A stretch of 6,449 bases of DNA, from NCBI GenBank assembly GCA_015494435.1, contig WGBH01000086.1, forward strand, positions 1 through 6,449, read 5' to 3'. The position numbers were made by a program, and so were the translations under genes. The notes under the pieces were generated by a model. That model worked only from the letters and a program-made list of their open reading frames with translations, searched no databases and was not told the DNA's origin. Each line of letters opens with the position of its first letter. Within the stretch, counting starts at the first letter, position 1. Source of the DNA: Thiotrichaceae bacterium. Lineage in GTDB: Bacteria; Pseudomonadota; Gammaproteobacteria; Thiotrichales; Thiotrichaceae. This document shows positions 1-5,967 of this stretch, piece after piece.

Positions 1-326
1 AAAGCAACCACTGCAATTAGGCTTTTGCCAAACTCTTTTAGCTCGTATGGTAACAACAAAAACCATGCAAAAGGAAGGCAGACTAAAAGCACAGTAAATA
101 AAGCAGGCAGGATACGCCGAGCGCGTCTTTCATAAAAATTAACAATGGAAAAAGTACCGTGTTGCTGTTCTTGCAATAAAATCGTTGTAATAAGATAACC
201 ACTAATAACAAAAAACATATCAACACCGATGTATCCACCACTAATCCATTCAAAACCTGCATGAAACAAAATCACAGGAACCACTGCTAATGCACGTAAA
301 CCATCAATTTCTTTTCTATAAATCAT
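1..326 (-). CDS. Acyltransferase-3 (OafA/YrhL family) membrane protein, N-terminal 108 residues, truncated by window edge
   Basis: Integral-membrane O-acyltransferase. The family moves acetyl or other acyl groups from the cytoplasm onto extracytoplasmic sugars (O-antigen, peptidoglycan, exopolysaccharide). The minus-strand frame starts at ATG 326-324, and an in-frame TAA a few codons upstream, with no ATG, GTG or TTG in between, fixes this start. Family landmarks are in the usual order: KEIDGLRALAVVPVILFHAG (residues 5-24), with the presumed catalytic His22; GGYIGVDMFFVISGYLIT (30-47), the first membrane hairpin; FYERRARRILPA (64-75), the conserved Arg cluster; then a second hydrophobic segment (about 76-92). 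The frame is open to base 1, so about 250 to 550 further residues lie outside. Whether it carries its own C-terminal SGNH domain cannot be seen. No strong Shine-Dalgarno precedes the ATG. It is divergent from the SGNH gene at 702, a likely functional partner. The family call is secure; the substrate is unknown. Confidence 0.93.
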   Translation of the reverse strand, partial: MIYRKEIDGLRALAVVPVILFHAGFEWISGGYIGVDMFFVISGYLITTILLQEQQHGTFSIVNFYERRARRILPALFTVLLVCLPFAWFLLLPYELKEFGKSLIAVVA

Positions 327-465
327 GACAATAAAGGGTAGTTCAAAAAAGAATAATTACGAATACTTTTTTACAAAAAAGCGCTTAAGATGAATACCTA
401 TTCCTTAATACCGCTAGTCTTAATAAATAACTTTTTAAGAAATAAAACAAAACATATAAAATCGA

Positions 466-495
466 TTCAATACTATACTTTCAAGATGTTATAGT
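466..495 (+). promoter_or_regulatory. Candidate promoter for the SGNH gene (extended -10)
   Basis: TTCAAT (466-471) stands as a poor -35. It is separated by 18 bases from TATAGT (490-495), which is preceded by TG at 487-488, giving an extended -10 of the form TGnTATAGT. Transcription starting near 502 would give a leader of about 200 bases. This is a pattern match only, in AT-rich DNA where chance matches are common. Confidence 0.28.
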
Positions 496-513
496 TCAAC
501 CACACAAAACAAG

Positions 514-531
514 ACTTGGGAACTTCCAAGT
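514..531 (+). repeat. Short inverted repeat ACTTGG / CCAAGT
   Basis: A perfect 6-bp inverted repeat (514-519 with 526-531) encloses GAACTT. No T-run follows on either strand, so it is not a standard terminator. It contains TTGGGAAC, the core of the palindromic element at 2311-2332, and could be a decayed relative of that element or an operator. Its role is unknown. Confidence 0.35.
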
Positions 532-637
532 AATAAATACACCCACTATTGCACAAAATTTTTGCTTCTGATTGGATTATCTCAAGAGGCGCATAGTTGT
601 TCTACGCAACGATTGGGAGGATTGAAGCAGGAGTAAG

Positions 638-718
638 ATGGGTAGATTCATTGCTTGGAGGTTCCTTATCAAAAACGAACGATTAAGGAAGGAAGTTCAG
701 TATGTATACGGCAACTAG
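638..718 (+). CDS. Possible 26-codon leader peptide overlapping the SGNH gene start
   Basis: ATG at 638 is preceded by AGGAG (629-633), a good ribosome-binding sequence but with a short 4-base spacer. The frame runs 26 codons to TAG (716-718), so it ends 14 bases past the first codon position of the SGNH gene and is in a different frame from it. The predicted peptide is basic with several aromatic residues, starts MGRFIAWRF, and resembles nothing I recognise. Its translation would pass through the hairpin at 662-690 that covers the SGNH ribosome-binding site, so it could couple the two. It may equally be a chance ORF. Confidence 0.2.
   Translation: MGRFIAWRFLIKNERLRKEVQYVYGN
662..690 (+). 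promoter_or_regulatory. Leader hairpin that pairs with the SGNH gene's ribosome-binding region
   Basis: TTCCTTA (662-668) pairs perfectly with TAAGGAA (684-690). The pairing continues with TC (669-670) against GA (681-682) past one bulged T683, around a 10-base A-rich loop. The right arm is the first half of the tandem Shine-Dalgarno AAGGAAGGAA (685-694) serving the ATG at 702. A shifted register pairs TTCCTT (662-667) with the second AAGGAA (689-694), so either fold hides one copy. The pairing is visible directly; a role in translational control is inferred. Confidence 0.4.
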
Positions 719-1550
719 GCTGGCTCTATTCAGCTTTATTTATAGTATTATTTTTATTGTCTCATTTTCAAGTATGGCAAGCAGTGCAGAGACTCCCTCT
801 GTACGCAAAAGCCTTATTCAATCATCTAATACAAATGCCAATGAAAAATACACCTTTCAATATTGCAACCCTTTAAGAAAAAAGCCTTTTGATAAAAAAA
901 GTAGCAAAAAAAAATTACTAGTTATTGGTGATAGTCAAGCTTGTGATTTTCTCAACGGCATTAAGGAAAATGGATTTTTCCATAATTACCAAATTCGTAT
1001 GCGCTATATTCCTTATCAATGCCAACCTGTTTTAAGCACTCACCCTTCTTATTTTATTGCACTTAAAGACCGTGCATTATGTGAAAATACAGAAAGAACC
1101 GACAATCTTGAACAAGCAAGAGCACAAATAGAAGAAGCTGACTTGATTATTTTTTCGGCCAGATGGAAGATTAAAGCAGCACAAGCACTCTCCCATACCA
1201 TCCGCCATTTAAAGCTAAAACCTCAGCAAAAAGTTGTTGTCATTGGTAGCAAATCTTTTGGAAAAATATCCATTAGACAATATTTACACATGTCTGATAG
1301 AAAACTATTGAGCATTAAAAATAAAATAGATGAGGAAGTTCAAAAGGTTAATTCTATTTTACGCACACGCCTTAGTCCTAGAGCAATTTTCATAGATCAA
1401 TACAAATTAATCTGTGACTCAGATAATAGCTGCCCTATTTTTACAGGGAATCTTGATCTTATCTCCTATGATGGCTGGCATTTAACACAAGCAGGGGCAC
1501 GTTATGTTGGGAGTAAAGTGTTCCAAAATAGTCCGCTAAGCCAAATGTAA
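702..1550 (+). CDS. Secreted stand-alone SGNH-hydrolase-like protein (acyltransferase-3 partner type)
   Basis: A 282-residue protein whose N-terminus (residues 1 to about 29) is a Sec signal peptide with a hydrophobic core and a likely cut after SMASSA, so it acts in the periplasm or outside the cell. After a basic linker (57-71) comes LLVIGDSQACDF with the block-I nucleophile Ser78. SARWK lies in the middle, near the W-containing block of SGNH domains fused to acyltransferase-3. VVVIGSKSFG follows, then DGWHLTQAGA near the end with the Asp257/His260 pair of block V. This matches the SGNH domain usually found as the C-terminal half of OafA-type proteins. Such domains help pass acyl groups to, or remove them from, glycans. 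The start at 702 is supported by AAGGA (689-693) with an 8-base spacer and by the signal peptide. An overlapping frame beginning at TTG 655 is a shadow. The divergent neighbour is an acyltransferase-3. The SGNH fold is likely; substrate and reaction direction are unknown. Confidence 0.82.
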   Translation: MYTATRLALFSFIYSIIFIVSFSSMASSAETPSVRKSLIQSSNTNANEKYTFQYCNPLRKKPFDKKSSKKKLLVIGDSQACDFLNGIKENGFFHNYQIRMRYIPYQCQPVLSTHPSYFIALKDRALCENTERTDNLEQARAQIEEADLIIFSARWKIKAAQALSHTIRHLKLKPQQKVVVIGSKSFGKISIRQYLHMSDRKLLSIKNKIDEEVQKVNSILRTRLSPRAIFIDQYKLICDSDNSCPIFTGNLDLISYDGWHLTQAGARYVGSKVFQNSPLSQM

Positions 1551-1554
1551 AAAC

Positions 1555-1623
1555 CTAGAAATAATATTTCTAGTGGAGGTCCATTCTAGGATGGAGAAAC
1601 TACCTACCTAGCCTAAGCTAGGT
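1555..1623 (+). repeat. Cluster of three consecutive hairpins with CTAG cores
   Basis: Between the SGNH stop and the cyclo-ligase start lie three hairpins in a row. They are CTAGAAA (1555-1561) with TTTCTAG (1567-1573); TCCAT (1580-1584) with ATGGA (1591-1595), loop TCTAGG; and ACCTAGC (1606-1612) with GCTAGGT (1617-1623), loop CTAA. GGAGA (1593-1597) could also pair with TCTCC (1623-1627) around the third. CTAG occurs five times in 67 bases. No T-run follows, so these are not classical intrinsic terminators. They may protect the 3' end of the SGNH mRNA, form a small RNA, or be a decayed palindromic repeat. Confidence 0.5.
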
Positions 1624-1681
1624 CTCCTCTCGCTTAAAATCACACTCACATCAATCACGAGATTATGCTTTTCTAAAGCCT

Positions 1682-2266
1682 ATGACCACAGAAAATAAAA
1701 GAAACACATTACGCATTCAGTTACAGCAACGGCGCAGTTCACTATCAAAAAAGCAACAAACAGATTATTCAAAGAAAATTTGTCAACAAGTCATCCAATC
1801 TAATTGTTTCCAAAAGGCTCAGAGTATTGCTTTTTATACCCCTGTAAAAGGCGAGGCAAGCCCTCTTCCCTTACAACAAATGGCAAACAAATCCTTTTAT
1901 TTACCTGTGCTTTCATCGCAACAAGCATTCCATTTAATCTTTGTAAAAATTGATAAAAATACTCGCTATAAAAATAATAAATACGCTATCCCTGAGCCTA
2001 TTTATAATACTGAAGATATTATTGCAGCAGAAAATTTAGATTTAATCATTATGCCATTAGTGGCTATGGATAGAACAGGGAATAGATTAGGCATGGGAGG
2101 CGGTTATTATGATCGTAGTCTCGCCTTTAAAAAAGAGGCAAAGACAAACGCTCCGCAACTATTGGGTTTTGCTTATGATTTTCAGCTTGTGGATCAACTA
2201 ATAGCTCAAGCATGGGATGTACCTTTGGATTTTATCGCAACCAATAAAGAATTTATTTGTTTGTGA
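1682..2266 (+). CDS. ygfA: 5-formyltetrahydrofolate cyclo-ligase (5,10-methenyl-THF synthetase)
   Basis: Cytoplasmic enzyme that uses ATP to convert 5-formyl-tetrahydrofolate to 5,10-methenyl-tetrahydrofolate, returning the storage or inhibitory folate to the one-carbon pool. At 194 residues it is the normal family length. The N-terminal helix KRNTLRIQLQQRRSSLS (6-22) carries the usual Lys/Arg pattern. FYTPVKGEAS (51-60) holds the conserved Glu of the folate pocket, and YAIPEP (101-106) is a family landmark. The signature DRTGNRLGMGGGYYDR (130-145) forms the phosphate/ATP-binding loop. The C-terminal DVPLDFIATNKEF matches the usual DVPLD ending. The ATG at 1682 fits the family N-terminus but has no good Shine-Dalgarno. 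It lies 131 bases behind the SGNH gene on the same strand, separated by the hairpin cluster, so co-transcription is uncertain. In many gammaproteobacteria the 6S RNA gene lies just upstream; here the gap is too short. Identification is secure. Confidence 0.95.
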   Translation: MTTENKRNTLRIQLQQRRSSLSKKQQTDYSKKICQQVIQSNCFQKAQSIAFYTPVKGEASPLPLQQMANKSFYLPVLSSQQAFHLIFVKIDKNTRYKNNKYAIPEPIYNTEDIIAAENLDLIIMPLVAMDRTGNRLGMGGGYYDRSLAFKKEAKTNAPQLLGFAYDFQLVDQLIAQAWDVPLDFIATNKEFICL

Positions 2267-2282
2267 GAAATATTCATACATA

Positions 2283-2308
2283 AGAACGGGGAATAAATTC
2301 CCCGTTCT
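2283..2308 (+). terminator. Strong palindrome after the cyclo-ligase gene, possible bidirectional terminator
   Basis: AGAACGGGGAAT (2283-2294) and ATTCCCCGTTCT (2297-2308) form a perfect 12-bp stem with a 2-base spacer (in practice a shorter stem with a larger loop). It starts 17 bases after the cyclo-ligase stop and lies downstream of the convergent mrp gene, a position typical of a shared terminator. Neither side has a clear T-run, so it may work poorly as an intrinsic terminator or act as an mRNA-stabilising or palindromic repeat element. Confidence 0.5.
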
Positions 2309-2310
2309 GT

Positions 2311-2332
2311 GTTCCCAAATAAATTTAGGAAC
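2311..2332 (+). repeat. Imperfect palindrome of the GTTCCCA / GGAACGAG repeat kind
   Basis: GTTCC (2311-2315) pairs with GGAAC (2328-2332), and AAAT (2317-2320) with ATTT (2323-2326), leaving one C-A mismatch. It is followed by GAG. The pattern GTTCCCA, short spacer, GGAACGAG resembles a palindromic element scattered in many Thiotrichales and cyanobacterial genomes (from memory, not searched). A further weak inverted repeat follows, TTCCC (2340-2344) with GGGAA (2357-2361), so the whole convergent gap is palindrome-rich. Confidence 0.45.
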
Positions 2333-2377
2333 GAGTGAATTCCCATTCTAAAACCAGGGAAAATTAGCGCCCCCTTC

Positions 2378-3472
2378 CTAAGTACTTTGAATCACAATAT
2401 TCGGAAATTTAGTGCTGTAGTCTTTCTTTTGAGAAGCTAAACGTGATGCCATTGAGCGCGAAATATCTTTATACAATTCTGCAATTTTTCCATCAGGATC
2501 AGAAGCAACGGAAGGATAACCACTGTCTGCTTGCTCTCGAATGCTTATATCTAATGGCAATGCACCAAGATAATCCACATCGGCTTCATTCGCCATACGC
2601 TTTCCACCACCTTCACCGAAGATATGCTCTGCATGACCACATTGGCTACAAATATGAATACTCATATTCTCAACCACACCTAATACGGGTACTTCAACTT
2701 TTTGAAACATTTTTAATCCCTTACGCGCATCAAGCAAGGCAATATCTTGTGGTGTAGTAACGATAACCGCACCACTAACAGGGATTTTTTGAGATAGAGT
2801 AAGTTGTGTATCCCCAGTTCCAGGTGGTAAATCAACGATAAGATAATCTAACTCGCCCCAGTTGGTATCATTGAGAAGTTGCTCTAATGCTTGCGTTACC
2901 ATAGGGCCACGCCAAATCATAGGCGTATCTTCTTCTACTAAAAAACCAATCGACATTGCCTTTAAACCATAATTCTCCATCGGTTCAAGGGTATGACCAT
3001 CTTTAGATTCTGGACTTCTACCCGACATACCTAACATACGTGGCTGACTAGGACCATAAATATCCGCATCCAAAATACCAACGCTTGCCCCGTCAGCGGC
3101 CAATGCTAATGCTAAATTAATTGATGTAGTTGATTTACCCACACCTCCTTTTCCCGAAGCAACGGCAATAATATTCTTAATCCCTTCAACACGCTTTAAA
3201 TTAGTTTGTACTTTATGCGCACTAATGCGTTGCTCAACGGTCACCTCTACCTCATTAATCGCATCATCTTCTTCTAACATTGCTTTAACTTTTGCAGCTA
3301 ATTCATCACGATACGATCCCGCAGGATAGCCTAACTCAATACGAACAAAAACCTTTCCCTGTTTAATATCAACGGACTTAATACTATTGGCTGATACTAA
3401 ATCCTGTTCTAAATATTTATCCTTAACTTCTCTTAATAAGGCATCAATGCTCTCGCGTGATAATTCTGACAT
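2378..3472 (-). CDS. apbC: Mrp/ApbC Fe-S cluster carrier ATPase with N-terminal MIP18 domain
   Basis: Cytoplasmic P-loop ATPase of the Mrp/NBP35 family that binds a [4Fe-4S] cluster as a dimer and passes it to apo-enzymes. At 364 residues it is the usual long form. Residues about 1-85 are the MIP18/DUF59 domain. The deviant Walker A motif GKGGVGKS is at 107-114, with the second signature lysine. DADIYGPS is at 135-142, switch/Walker B DYLIVDLPPGTGD at 209-221, and CSQC at 275-278 supplies the two cysteines that bridge the cluster across the dimer. HIFGEGGG follows at 283-290. All key residues are present. The ATG at 3472 is preceded by GGAG about 10 bases upstream. It converges with the cyclo-ligase and diverges from the lipoprotein. 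An IscR-like site 139 bases upstream of the start suggests control by Fe-S status. The family is certain; mrp is an alternative name for the gene. Confidence 0.96.
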   Translation of the reverse strand: MSELSRESIDALLREVKDKYLEQDLVSANSIKSVDIKQGKVFVRIELGYPAGSYRDELAAKVKAMLEEDDAINEVEVTVEQRISAHKVQTNLKRVEGIKNIIAVASGKGGVGKSTTSINLALALAADGASVGILDADIYGPSQPRMLGMSGRSPESKDGHTLEPMENYGLKAMSIGFLVEEDTPMIWRGPMVTQALEQLLNDTNWGELDYLIVDLPPGTGDTQLTLSQKIPVSGAVIVTTPQDIALLDARKGLKMFQKVEVPVLGVVENMSIHICSQCGHAEHIFGEGGGKRMANEADVDYLGALPLDISIREQADSGYPSVASDPDGKIAELYKDISRSMASRLASQKKDYSTKFPNIVIQST

Positions 3473-3581
3473 GCTTTATGTCTCCGTAAAATTTATTAAA
3501 TATTTCATGCACGTTCCTAAGGACTAAAAATTCAATAACACATGAATCCGTCCTAAACACCGCTCGATAATAGAAGAGCAA

Positions 3582-3609
3582 CTATTAACTAACAATAGCC
3601 CTAAATCAA
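3582..3609 (-). promoter_or_regulatory. Candidate apbC promoter
   Basis: Read on the minus strand, TTGATT (complement of 3604-3609) is followed after 16 bases by TAATAG (complement of 3582-3587). These are acceptable -35 and -10 hexamers giving a leader of about 100 bases to the apbC start. The IscR-like site lies directly upstream of the -35. The call rests on hexamer matches only. Confidence 0.3.
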
Positions 3610-3610
3610 T

Positions 3611-3635
3611 ATAACCTACTAATTAAGTCGGATAC
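3611..3635 (-). promoter_or_regulatory. Predicted IscR (Rrf2-family) type-1 operator
   Basis: The 25 bases begin ATAACCTACT, continue AATTA, and end AGTCGGATAC. Set against the published type-1 IscR consensus (ATASYYGACTRwwwYAGTCRRSTAT), 20 of 25 positions agree, including the TAGTC-like half with AGTCGG. The two 10-base arms match as inverted repeats at 7 of 10 positions. IscR with a [2Fe-2S] cluster binds such sites and reports Fe-S sufficiency. Placement between an Fe-S carrier gene and a divergent gene supports a real operator. No IscR is encoded in the window, so this is a prediction. Confidence 0.6.
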
Positions 3636-3779
3636 CCTTGTGTTCTTGATCAAAAATAGCATTATCTTAAGGTTAAGCCATGCATCATCAAGGGCTATAA
3701 ATAATAAAGTTAAAATAACAAGTTAAAAATAGGTTACAATGGGGTATTACTGACGGGCTGATTGATCAGGGACAAACTA

Positions 3780-5759
3780 ATGAATAAAAAAATTATAATT
3801 TCCATTTTTTCTTTAATCTTAATACTTAGCGCCTGTGGAGGTGGCGGTGATGGTGACTCCATCAAACAAGAACCTACTGCAAAAAGTTATTACCAACTGC
3901 GTAAGACAAGCAATAGTGATGCACTTGAAGCAAGTATTAAAAAATTAATGTTGGAAACCTATGGCAAAATTACGCCTATTATTATGTACGTTGACGCTGC
4001 GGCAATTAAATCATCGGATACTGTCGATTATTCCACAACCAACACACAGGAAAATGCCGTTGATGAGGCAGATCGTTTAAAAAATAATAGTTCTTATCTC
4101 TACGTTGCCTCCTCAAGAAAACCTTCTATTAAGGTGTATTCCATTGCCAATGGAGAGACTGAAGTAACAGATACAGTACGGGTTAATACCAAAAATGATG
4201 CCCCTATTTCGGGACTATATCTTACGGATAATCAATTAATTGCTCTTTCAGGAAATAATAATCAGCAGTATTTTTCTAAAGAATGGTTTAATCCAGAATT
4301 TTGGAGTGATCGCTCTACTCGGCTTGATTTTTTTGAAACCCAAAATGGAAAACTTGCTAATAGCTATAATATCGAGCTTGACGGACAACTGATTAGTAGT
4401 CGTAGAATTGGCGCTACCCTCTATCTCGTCACACGGCATACACCTACACTCAATGGACTGATTTTACATCCTGAAAATGAACAACAAGTTGCTACCAATC
4501 GAGCCTTAATTGAAGCCGCAACACTGTCAGATTTTTTACCCGATTACGCTATCAATGGTATTAATAAAGGTGATATTTTAAGCGCATCCAGTTGTTTTAC
4601 TAATGAATACCCTGATAATTCAAACTCTCAAGCTAGTATTATCAATATTGTTGCCATTGATACTAATAACAATAATTCAAAACCCACGGGAACTTGCTTT
4701 GTTGGCAATACCGAGGCACTGTATGTCTCTGCTAAATCACTTTATCTCGCCACCACCCAAACGCATTACCAAGGTGGCAACAACCTCGCTATTTATCAAT
4801 CAGCAGCAACCACAGACATTCATAAATTTTCATTAAAAGCAGGCGATATCAGCTACAAAGGCTCAGCAGAAGTAGCAGGACATCTAGGCTGGAAACAAGA
4901 ATTAAAATCCTTCCGTATGGGAGAATTTGGCAAAGATCACGATGTATTAGGTGTAATCACCTACACAGGAGACCAAGCAAACACCCTCGCCTCTCCTGCA
5001 AAGCTCTTCACCTTAAAAGAAGATGAGAGCAAAGCCAATAGCCTAAAAATATTAGCACAACTCCCGAATGATAAGCATCCTGAAGCATTAGGCAAAGCAG
5101 GTGAACAAATCTATACCACTCGTTTTTTAGGCGATAAAGCTTATTTAGTCACCTTCAGAACCACCGACCCACTCTATATTTTAGATCTATCAGACCCTGC
5201 TGACCCTTTTATTGCAGGTGAATTAAAAATGAATGGCTACTCCGACTATTTGCATCCTGTCAGTGAAAATTTTGTATTAGGCATAGGAAAAGATGCAATA
5301 CCTGCCAGCACAGGAACAGGTGATCCTAGAGGTGCTTGGTACCAAGGCGTAAAACTCTCATTAATTGATGTCAGCGACCCTGCCAATCCCTATGAACGCA
5401 ATCAACTTGTTATCGGTAAACGAGGCAGTAATACTGCCGTTTCCACTACTCACCATGCCTTTACCTCTCTACTACAAACCAATCGTGATATGCGTGTTGC
5501 ACTACCTATTAGCGTACATGCAAATAAAACTTCCTCAGAAAACGAAACCGTCAGCACCTACCATCAATGGCAATACGATGCCTTATTTCGCTATGACATC
5601 AACACCGTAACAGGCGAACTATACCAACTTGAAAATATTAAAATAACAGATGAACCAATCAATAATTATAACGCAGAATGGCAAAATGACCGCTCTGCCA
5701 TTATTGGTGACAAAGTATACTACTTACACGGTGATACGCTTTATTCACGGGATTGGTAA
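3780..5759 (+). CDS. Beta_propel-family (PF09826-like) secreted lipoprotein, function unknown
   Basis: A 659-residue lipoprotein. The start is ATG 3780, with AGGGA (3768-3772) 7 bases upstream; an in-frame TTG at 3762 would add six residues and lacks this spacing. The signal peptide has a Lys-rich start, a hydrophobic core and the lipobox LSAC with Cys19. Gly at +2 argues for outer-membrane rather than inner-membrane retention. A Gly-rich tether follows. The family landmarks are TNTQENAVDEADRLK (87-101) and, around residues 445-505, FLGDKAYLVTF, DPLYILDLSDPADPF, GYSDYLHP and LGIGKDA. The C-terminus, IIGDKVYYLHGDTLYSRDW, completes the last blade. This matches the secreted beta-propeller family found in archaea and bacteria, whose biochemical role I do not know. 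It shares its upstream region, including the IscR-like site, with apbC. Likely monocistronic; no clear terminator follows. Family call is good; function is open. Confidence 0.88.
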   Translation: MNKKIIISIFSLILILSACGGGGDGDSIKQEPTAKSYYQLRKTSNSDALEASIKKLMLETYGKITPIIMYVDAAAIKSSDTVDYSTTNTQENAVDEADRLKNNSSYLYVASSRKPSIKVYSIANGETEVTDTVRVNTKNDAPISGLYLTDNQLIALSGNNNQQYFSKEWFNPEFWSDRSTRLDFFETQNGKLANSYNIELDGQLISSRRIGATLYLVTRHTPTLNGLILHPENEQQVATNRALIEAATLSDFLPDYAINGINKGDILSASSCFTNEYPDNSNSQASIINIVAIDTNNNNSKPTGTCFVGNTEALYVSAKSLYLATTQTHYQGGNNLAIYQSAATTDIHKFSLKAGDISYKGSAEVAGHLGWKQELKSFRMGEFGKDHDVLGVITYTGDQANTLASPAKLFTLKEDESKANSLKILAQLPNDKHPEALGKAGEQIYTTRFLGDKAYLVTFRTTDPLYILDLSDPADPFIAGELKMNGYSDYLHPVSENFVLGIGKDAIPASTGTGDPRGAWYQGVKLSLIDVSDPANPYERNQLVIGKRGSNTAVSTTHHAFTSLLQTNRDMRVALPISVHANKTSSENETVSTYHQWQYDALFRYDINTVTGELYQLENIKITDEPINNYNAEWQNDRSAIIGDKVYYLHGDTLYSRDW

Positions 5760-5798
5760 CAATAAGCACTATGGTATAGTCAAAATCTACCCGTTCAC

Positions 5799-5827
5799 TT
5801 TAGCTTCAGTGCATAAAATGCACCCTA
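5799..5827. repeat. REP-like palindrome of the GTAGGGTGCAT kind
   Basis: GTGCAT (5809-5814) and ATGCAC (5818-5823) form a 6-bp stem around AAA, followed by CCTAC. On the minus strand it reads GTAGGGTGCATTTTATGCAC, the form of a dispersed repeat often seen between genes in proteobacteria. TTTAGCTTC (5799-5807) precedes it and recurs in the next element at 5897-5905. Confidence 0.55.
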
Positions 5828-5860
5828 CTTGGATTGGCTAGAGAAAAGTGATGACATGTT

Positions 5861-5928
5861 GTCGGCTGGCGATGCGCGGATAGATTACACTTGAATTTTA
5901 GCTTCGTGCAATGCGCATCTTAGCCGAC
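5861..5928. repeat. Long inverted repeat with GTCGGCT / AGCCGAC arms
   Basis: Two-part stem: GTCGGCT (5861-5867) with AGCCGAC (5922-5928), then GATGCGC (5871-5877) with GCGCATC (5913-5919), giving 14 bp with a small asymmetric internal loop and a 35-base apical loop. The loop's right part repeats TTTAGCTTC and GTGCA from the preceding element, so the two look related. GC-rich arms contrast with the AT-rich surroundings. This is consistent with a REP- or BIME-like element. Confidence 0.6.
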
Positions 5929-5967
5929 CTACCGCGCTACTGGTCGGCTCCGTAAACTCCTCCGACC
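5922..5967. repeat. Second GGTCGG / CCGACC inverted repeat with alternative pairing
   Basis: GGTCGG (5942-5947) pairs with CCGACC (5962-5967) over a 14-base loop, followed by CTACAT. Alternatively AGCCGACC (5922-5929), the right arm of the preceding element, pairs perfectly over 8 bp with GGTCGGCT (5942-5949). The three arms are therefore copies of one sequence in alternating orientation, a BIME-like arrangement. Confidence 0.55.

Larger units (their letters stand above)
327..637. other. AT-rich divergent intergenic region between the acyltransferase and SGNH genes
   Basis: This stretch holds no convincing gene. It presumably carries back-to-back promoters. It contains the palindrome AAGCGCTT (379-386), a T6/A6 inverted repeat at 366-381, a 6-bp hairpin (514-531), and a GCG/TAG-type bulged hairpin near 590-610. 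From about 600 onward the sequence is purine-rich with several Shine-Dalgarno-like strings. I looked for a known riboswitch or a transposase remnant in 540-700 and recognised neither. Confidence 0.5.
3473..3779. other. Divergent regulatory region between apbC and the lipoprotein gene
   Basis: The 307 bases hold no convincing gene. They contain an IscR-type operator (3611-3635), a candidate apbC promoter beside it, and a -10-like TACAAT (3735-3740) for the lipoprotein gene that lacks a good -35. AGGGA (3768-3772) is the lipoprotein ribosome-binding site. A small palindrome TTGATCAA sits near 3647-3654. The remainder is unremarkable AT-rich sequence. Confidence 0.5.

Noticed and set aside
540..700. 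Riboswitch or transposase remnant upstream of the SGNH gene
   Set aside because: No conserved core of a known riboswitch class could be recognised, and short frames there show no transposase motif.
655..876. Overlapping 73-codon frame beginning at TTG
   Set aside because: It lies over the SGNH start in another frame, with no family match. The SGNH frame has a signal peptide and catalytic motifs.
1551..1681. Possible 6S RNA (ssrS) upstream of the cyclo-ligase gene
   Set aside because: The gap is only 131 bases, while 6S RNA is about 180, and the three small hairpins do not form the long rod with a central bubble.
2443..2757. Plus-strand ORF inside apbC
   Set aside because: It is antisense to a highly conserved coding region and low in complexity; a shadow frame. 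The same applies to the small ORFs inside the lipoprotein gene (4248-4439 minus, 4603-4836 plus, 5365-5610 plus).
3762..3779. TTG start adding six residues to the lipoprotein
   Set aside because: ATG 3780 has AGGGA at a 7-base spacing and gives a compact lipoprotein signal peptide; the TTG has no such site.
5650..5841. 63-codon ORF running off the lipoprotein end into the repeats
   Set aside because: It overlaps the lipoprotein C-terminus in another frame and ends inside a REP-like palindrome; no recognisable product.
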